Assembly: GCF_015056685.1 (NCBI RefSeq) | Contig: NZ_SVFW01000042.1 | Span: 1 to 35,549 of the forward strand | Origin: Butyrivibrio sp. | Lineage (GTDB): Bacteria; Bacillota; Clostridia; Lachnospirales; Lachnospiraceae | Direction: 5' to 3' | Length of the DNA: 35,549 bases | In this document: positions 32,061 to 35,549 of the stretch, one piece after another | How the letters are laid out: every line of letters begins with the position of its first letter | How positions within the stretch are numbered: position 1 is the stretch's first letter | Translations under genes and position numbers: made by a program | The notes under the pieces: model-generated | Databases searched by the model: none | What the model was told of the DNA's origin: nothing | The model's input: the letters and a program-made list of their open reading frames with translations, nothing else

Positions 32061-33860
32061 TTAGAGTTCGAATTTTGCTACGAAATTCTGAAGTTCCTGA
32101 GCATTTTCAGCAAGTTTATCAGAAGCTTCTGCGACCTCATGAGTTGTTGCTGTCTGCTGCTGTGAAGCTGCTGATACATTCTGTGTTTCATCGGCAACGC
32201 TTGTACTCATATCCTCAATCTTCTGGATATTTTCAGCAATAGTCTCAGTTCCGTCTGATAGCTGCGTAACAATCTCACTCATGCGGGCTGACTGTTCAGA
32301 AATTGTATAAACCATGTCAACGATATTGCTAAATGTATTACCTGCCTCATTGACTGTTTCTGTACCCTCTGCAACGCTCTCTGCGCCGGCTCTCATAGCT
32401 TCTACAGCCTCATTGGAATTGTGCATGATTTCAGAAATAAGCTCTGTGATATTGGATGCAGCTTCATTAGACTGATCAGCAAGTTTACTTATCTCACTTG
32501 CAACAACTGCGAATCCTTTACCCATTTCTCCTGCCCTTGCTGCCTCAATGCTGGCATTAAGAGATAGAAGGTTTGTCTGGCTAGCGATCTCAGCAATTGT
32601 ATCAACGAATGTATCGATGTTTTTAAGCTGTTCTCCGAGGGCATCAACAACAGTAGCTGTATTTTCAACAGATGTCTTGATAGTAGCCATCATATTGGTT
32701 GCGTTTGTCATGTCGGCAGCACCCTTCTTGGCTGCATCATTTGTAGAATCGATCATCTTAGTTGTCTGTTCAATAGCATCCTTGAATTCCTGCATATTGT
32801 CAACAAATGCCTTTGTTTCCTGACTTGCTCCGGTAACAGCTGTGATCTGACCTGCACAGGAATTAGCCACATTTGTACAGGAATTAGCCACCATCTCACT
32901 CGCATCAGCAGACTGTGATGCGCTGGCTGAAAGCTCTTCTGAAGCAGATGCAACATAGCTTGTCGTATCAAAGATCTTCATCATAAGCTCTCTGATATTG
33001 TTGTGCATAAGATCAAGAGCTTCTGAAATCTGTCCAATCTCATTATTTTCTCTCTTAAGAGCACGAACCTGATCCATCTCTTCACTGTCACTAAAGTCGC
33101 TGTTAGACATTTTAACCATCTGGTCGGTGACAAGGATAATAGGTTTTGTGATTCTCTTGCCCATGTAAATAGCTATAGCTGTTCCAATCACTATAAGGAC
33201 GACGAGCATAATAACAGATCTTGTAATATTGCTCACAAGGGCGCCATGTGAATGAGAAGTGTACTCTGCAAGAATTGTATCAATGTGATCAACCCATACA
33301 CCGGTACCCATTACCCAGTCAAAGGGTTCGAAGTAAGCTGTATAATTGATCTTTGGAAGAGGCTCAGTCTCATTGGGCTTTGCGAACATAAGCTCTGTGT
33401 ATCCACCGCCATCCTGCATACCGTTTTTGATCATCTCCTGAATGAAATAATTTCCATTAGGATCAACAGAATCCCATCTTGACTGACCTTCTGTATCTCT
33501 TCCAAGAAGAACTACGTTAACACCCTGAGAAGTGTCAACCCAGAAATAACCGGAACCATCATCATATTTTAGTTCTCTGATAATATCAGCAGACTCCTTT
33601 TTTGCTTCTTCAAGAGTCATTTCACCTGCCTGATATCTGTCATACATTATCTGGCAGACACTCATTGCTTCCTGAGTCTCATTCTTAAGCTCAGTCTTAA
33701 TATCCTCAAGTAGTCTGCTTCTGTAGACCTCTGTAGTAGTTTTATCAGTGCTGATAGTGCTTGTTACTGAGAAAATCTCAATAGCAACTGCTGAAACGAC
33801 AACAGCACAAAGTATTGCAAATACTATAACAAGCATCAAAGAACCACGTTTCTTATCCAT
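32061..33860 (-). CDS. Methyl-accepting chemotaxis protein with a single-Cache sensor
   Basis: 599 residues. Membrane helix 1 at about 8-30; an extracellular sCache_2 domain (about 35-195) with GSGYFWVDTSQGVNVV and WVMGTGVWVD, both typical of that family, which often binds small organic acids. Membrane helix 2 at about 207-228, a HAMP linker (about 229-285), and a signalling domain to the end with the conserved hairpin tip (about 440-475; FAVVASEISKLADQS). It passes ligand binding to CheA/CheW to steer flagella; this implies a motile organism. The start has AAGGAAGG upstream. It stands alone between terminators. Confidence 0.95.
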   Translation of the reverse strand: MDKKRGSLMLVIVFAILCAVVVSAVAIEIFSVTSTISTDKTTTEVYRSRLLEDIKTELKNETQEAMSVCQIMYDRYQAGEMTLEEAKKESADIIRELKYDDGSGYFWVDTSQGVNVVLLGRDTEGQSRWDSVDPNGNYFIQEMIKNGMQDGGGYTELMFAKPNETEPLPKINYTAYFEPFDWVMGTGVWVDHIDTILAEYTSHSHGALVSNITRSVIMLVVLIVIGTAIAIYMGKRITKPIILVTDQMVKMSNSDFSDSEEMDQVRALKRENNEIGQISEALDLMHNNIRELMMKIFDTTSYVASASEELSASASQSADASEMVANSCTNVANSCAGQITAVTGASQETKAFVDNMQEFKDAIEQTTKMIDSTNDAAKKGAADMTNATNMMATIKTSVENTATVVDALGEQLKNIDTFVDTIAEIASQTNLLSLNASIEAARAGEMGKGFAVVASEISKLADQSNEAASNITELISEIMHNSNEAVEAMRAGAESVAEGTETVNEAGNTFSNIVDMVYTISEQSARMSEIVTQLSDGTETIAENIQKIEDMSTSVADETQNVSAASQQQTATTHEVAEASDKLAENAQELQNFVAKFEL

Positions 33861-33885
33861 AACTAACCTTCCTTGAAAATAATTA

Positions 33886-33915
33886 TCGATATATCGACAG
33901 CTACATTCTCAATAT
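33886..33915 (-). promoter_or_regulatory. Candidate SigD-like promoter with palindrome before the chemoreceptor
   Basis: The perfect palindrome TCGATATATCGA lies at 33886-33897. On the minus strand TCGATAT resembles the SigD/FliA -10 core CCGATAT, with a TATA about 15 bases upstream in place of TAAA. Chemoreceptor genes are often SigD-dependent. The match is partial. Confidence 0.25.
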
Positions 33916-33970
33916 ACCATCAAGTAAAATCAATAACAATATTGCCATATATTAAAAAAGTATAAAGTCC

Positions 33971-34007
33971 AAAACGCAGAAAGAGCCTGACTTTCGCCAA
34001 GCTCTTT
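33971..34007 (-). terminator. Intrinsic terminator of the ppdK-apbE unit
   Basis: On the minus strand a 12-bp stem with two G-U pairs (34007-33996 with 33991-33980) encloses a GAAA tetraloop and is followed shortly by a UUUU stretch. It lies six bases after the apbE stop. Confidence 0.7.
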
Positions 34008-34012
34008 ATAAA

Positions 34013-35068
34013 CTATTTACTTATTATTTTTATAGTTTTTTGGGCATATTCAGATGATAGTAAGAATCTGTCTGATATACCTTCTGTCACATATACATTC
34101 CCATCTGATGTAACAAATACTGCCTCAAAATCATCTCTTTCTTTCCAAAAAGAAATAGCACTATCAAGGCCTTTTATATAAAGGGCTGTTGAATATCCAT
34201 CACATTTAAGCCCGTCTTTTCCAATTATTGTAACTGAAGAGAGTCCGTTGTCTGCTGGCTTTCCGGTAGATGGATCTATGATATGATGATATATTTTTCC
34301 GTCTTCTTCAAAATATCTCTCATATCCACCTGAAGTGATAACCGCCTCATCACTTGCTTTTAGAACGCCTATTATTCCGGTTTTGCTATCCAGATAAGGA
34401 CTTTTTATGGCAACATTCCACATTTCACCATTTGGCTTAGTTCCAATACACTGCACATTACCACCAAGATTTATAAGTCCGCTCTTTACGCCATTTTCAG
34501 TAAAAAAATCATAGAGCATTGTACTAGTATATCCCTTAACTACGCTGCCAAGATCAACTTCCATATTTTCAGGGATTTGAACTGATATATCATTTTTATT
34601 TTCTTTATCTTCTTCCCCTGATACCATGTTGATTTTATTATAATCAACCTCTTTTAATAGCTCTGTAATTCTAGTGTCATCAGGAACTTTATACTCCCCT
34701 GTTGTAAAGCCCCACTCTTTTAAAACCGGGTAAATAGATACATCTAATGCCCCATCCGTTTCATCGCAGATAGATAGAGCATTTGCCAAAATGGTAGCTG
34801 TATCATTTGAAAGAAGAGCCTGTTTATTCTTATTAAGAAGACTTATCTCGCTATCATTATCTGTCACTGATAATCTTCTCTCTAAATCTCTTATCTTTTC
34901 CTCTGCCTCTGGCAAAAGCTCCTCATTCCCTGCAATTTCCAGCTCCATTACTGTATCCATCGCAAAAAGAGTGGAAGTTTTCATGGTCTCATTATTAAAT
35001 TGGCACCCTGAAAAAATAAGGGCGCAGAATAATACTGCGCCCACATTTTTGATTTTTCTAAAAACCAT
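34013..35068 (-). CDS. apbE: FAD:protein FMN transferase, lipoprotein
   Basis: 351 residues from ATG 35068; the longer open frame upstream overlaps ppdK and has an arginine/leucine-rich composition typical of an out-of-frame read. A lipoprotein signal ends in FSGC (cysteine near 21). ApbE signatures follow: FAMDTVMELEI, VDLGSVVKGYTSTML, INLGGNVQCIG and the HHIIDPSTGKPADNG loop that binds FAD and the metal. The enzyme attaches FMN to threonine residues of extracytoplasmic flavoproteins, such as Rnf or Nqr subunits; no such target is in the window. It follows ppdK by 16 bp with AAGGA as ribosome site. Confidence 0.93.
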   Translation of the reverse strand: MVFRKIKNVGAVLFCALIFSGCQFNNETMKTSTLFAMDTVMELEIAGNEELLPEAEEKIRDLERRLSVTDNDSEISLLNKNKQALLSNDTATILANALSICDETDGALDVSIYPVLKEWGFTTGEYKVPDDTRITELLKEVDYNKINMVSGEEDKENKNDISVQIPENMEVDLGSVVKGYTSTMLYDFFTENGVKSGLINLGGNVQCIGTKPNGEMWNVAIKSPYLDSKTGIIGVLKASDEAVITSGGYERYFEEDGKIYHHIIDPSTGKPADNGLSSVTIIGKDGLKCDGYSTALYIKGLDSAISFWKERDDFEAVFVTSDGNVYVTEGISDRFLLSSEYAQKTIKIISK

Positions 35069-35084
35069 TATTATCCTTAGAAGA

Positions 35085-35549
35085 TTAGTTCTTCTTGTTC
35101 TCGTTGTAAGCTCTCTTAGCTTCTTCGATACCAGCCTTAAGTCCAGCAAGTCCAGCCTTTGCAACTTCAGCAGATGCATCAGCAAGGTCTTTTGCAAGAA
35201 CCTGAGCCTTCTCAGCAGCTTCCTTAAGCTTTTCCTTTGTCTCATCATCTACAACTGACTTCTTGCAATCGCAGTTAGCCTTAGCAGCCTTTTCAGCGAT
35301 AGCAGCCTGAGCAGCAGCAAGTCTAGCTACAGGAACACGGAATGGTGAGCATGATACATAGTCAAGGCCAATCTTGTGGCAGAACTCAACTGATGAAGGA
35401 TCTCCACCGTGCTCTCCACAGATACCAACATGAAGTGAAGGATTAACTGGCTTGCCAAGCTTAATTGACATTTCCATAAGCTTACCAACACCTGTCTGGT
35501 CAAGCTTAGCAAATGGATCGTTCTCGAAGATCTTTGTGTCATAGTAAGC
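35085..35549 (-). CDS. ppdK: Pyruvate, phosphate dikinase, 3' end, with extra C-terminal tail (partial)
   Basis: The last 155 residues; the gene continues beyond the right edge. The PEP-binding barrel end is unmistakable: GVGKLMEM, HVGICGEHGGDPSSVEF with the catalytic cysteine, YVSCSPFRVPVARLAAAQAAI. The enzyme interconverts pyruvate, ATP and phosphate with PEP, AMP and pyrophosphate, a typical route in rumen and gut Clostridia. The usual protein stops within a few residues of that AAQAA motif; here about 70 more residues follow (35088-35297), rich in Ala, Lys and Glu, starting with a CDCKK stretch and then amphipathic helix. Confidence 0.95.
   Translation of the reverse strand, partial: AYYDTKIFENDPFAKLDQTGVGKLMEMSIKLGKPVNPSLHVGICGEHGGDPSSVEFCHKIGLDYVSCSPFRVPVARLAAAQAAIAEKAAKANCDCKKSVVDDETKEKLKEAAEKAQVLAKDLADASAEVAKAGLAGLKAGIEEAKRAYNENKKN

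Noticed and set aside
35069..35248. Upstream extension of apbE by 60 codons
   Set aside because: It overlaps ppdK out of frame and is rich in Arg and Leu. The lipoprotein signal peptide and ribosome site start at 35068.

Overview
The window looks like chromosomal DNA of a low-GC, Gram-positive anaerobe of the Lachnospiraceae, most likely Butyrivibrio or Pseudobutyrivibrio (inference). The clues are the AT-rich base composition, pyruvate phosphate dikinase, a cobalamin-dependent MetH without the reactivation domain, secreted proteins with membrane-anchored tails, a carbohydrate-binding exoprotein and a Cache chemoreceptor. I count 24 genes. All but one lie on the minus strand, so the window is transcribed mainly from right to left. 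I see no tRNA, rRNA, CRISPR array or insertion sequence with a transposase.

Right to left (direction of transcription): the 3' end of ppdK with an unusual C-terminal tail, then apbE. Next come a Cache-type methyl-accepting chemotaxis protein and a two-gene unit of an anti-sigma-factor-like ATPase and a FapA/DUF342 protein carrying twelve 26-residue repeats. A PilZ (c-di-GMP receptor) gene follows, with a long helical membrane-anchored surface protein downstream. Then come an AmmeMemoRadiSam pair (a Memo-AMMECR1 fusion and its radical SAM enzyme) and a BlaI-type repressor / M56 membrane metallopeptidase / PepSY-protein operon. A perfect 32-bp inverted repeat of REP/MITE type separates that operon from the only plus-strand gene, a secreted protein with two CBM2-like domains. 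Then an MMPL/RND transporter is coupled to a 1.2-kresidue GLUG-repeat surface protein.

The left third, 12962 down to 759, is one tightly packed gene string: atpB-atpE-atpF-atpA-atpG-atpD-atpC, a lipoprotein, an acyltransferase-3 membrane protein, metH, ilvB and ilvN. It has a good SigA-type promoter before atpB (TTGCAC, 17 bp, TATAAT) and an intrinsic terminator overlapping the ilvN stop codon. It may be a single 12-kb transcript joining energy coupling to methionine and branched-chain amino acid synthesis.

The most striking observation is in that operon. The gene for ATP synthase delta (atpH), normally between atpF and atpA, is missing. The alpha subunit instead carries about 80 extra N-terminal residues that align almost without gaps to the C-terminal domain of delta. 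This looks like a delta-alpha fusion in which the delta N-terminal domain has been lost, with unusual consequences for peripheral-stalk architecture and stoichiometry. Other points of interest are the FapA protein with 26-residue repeats, the PPDK tail, the MMPL transporter with a beta-helix-like tail, the M56/PepSY pair, and substitutions at normally fixed positions of IlvB.
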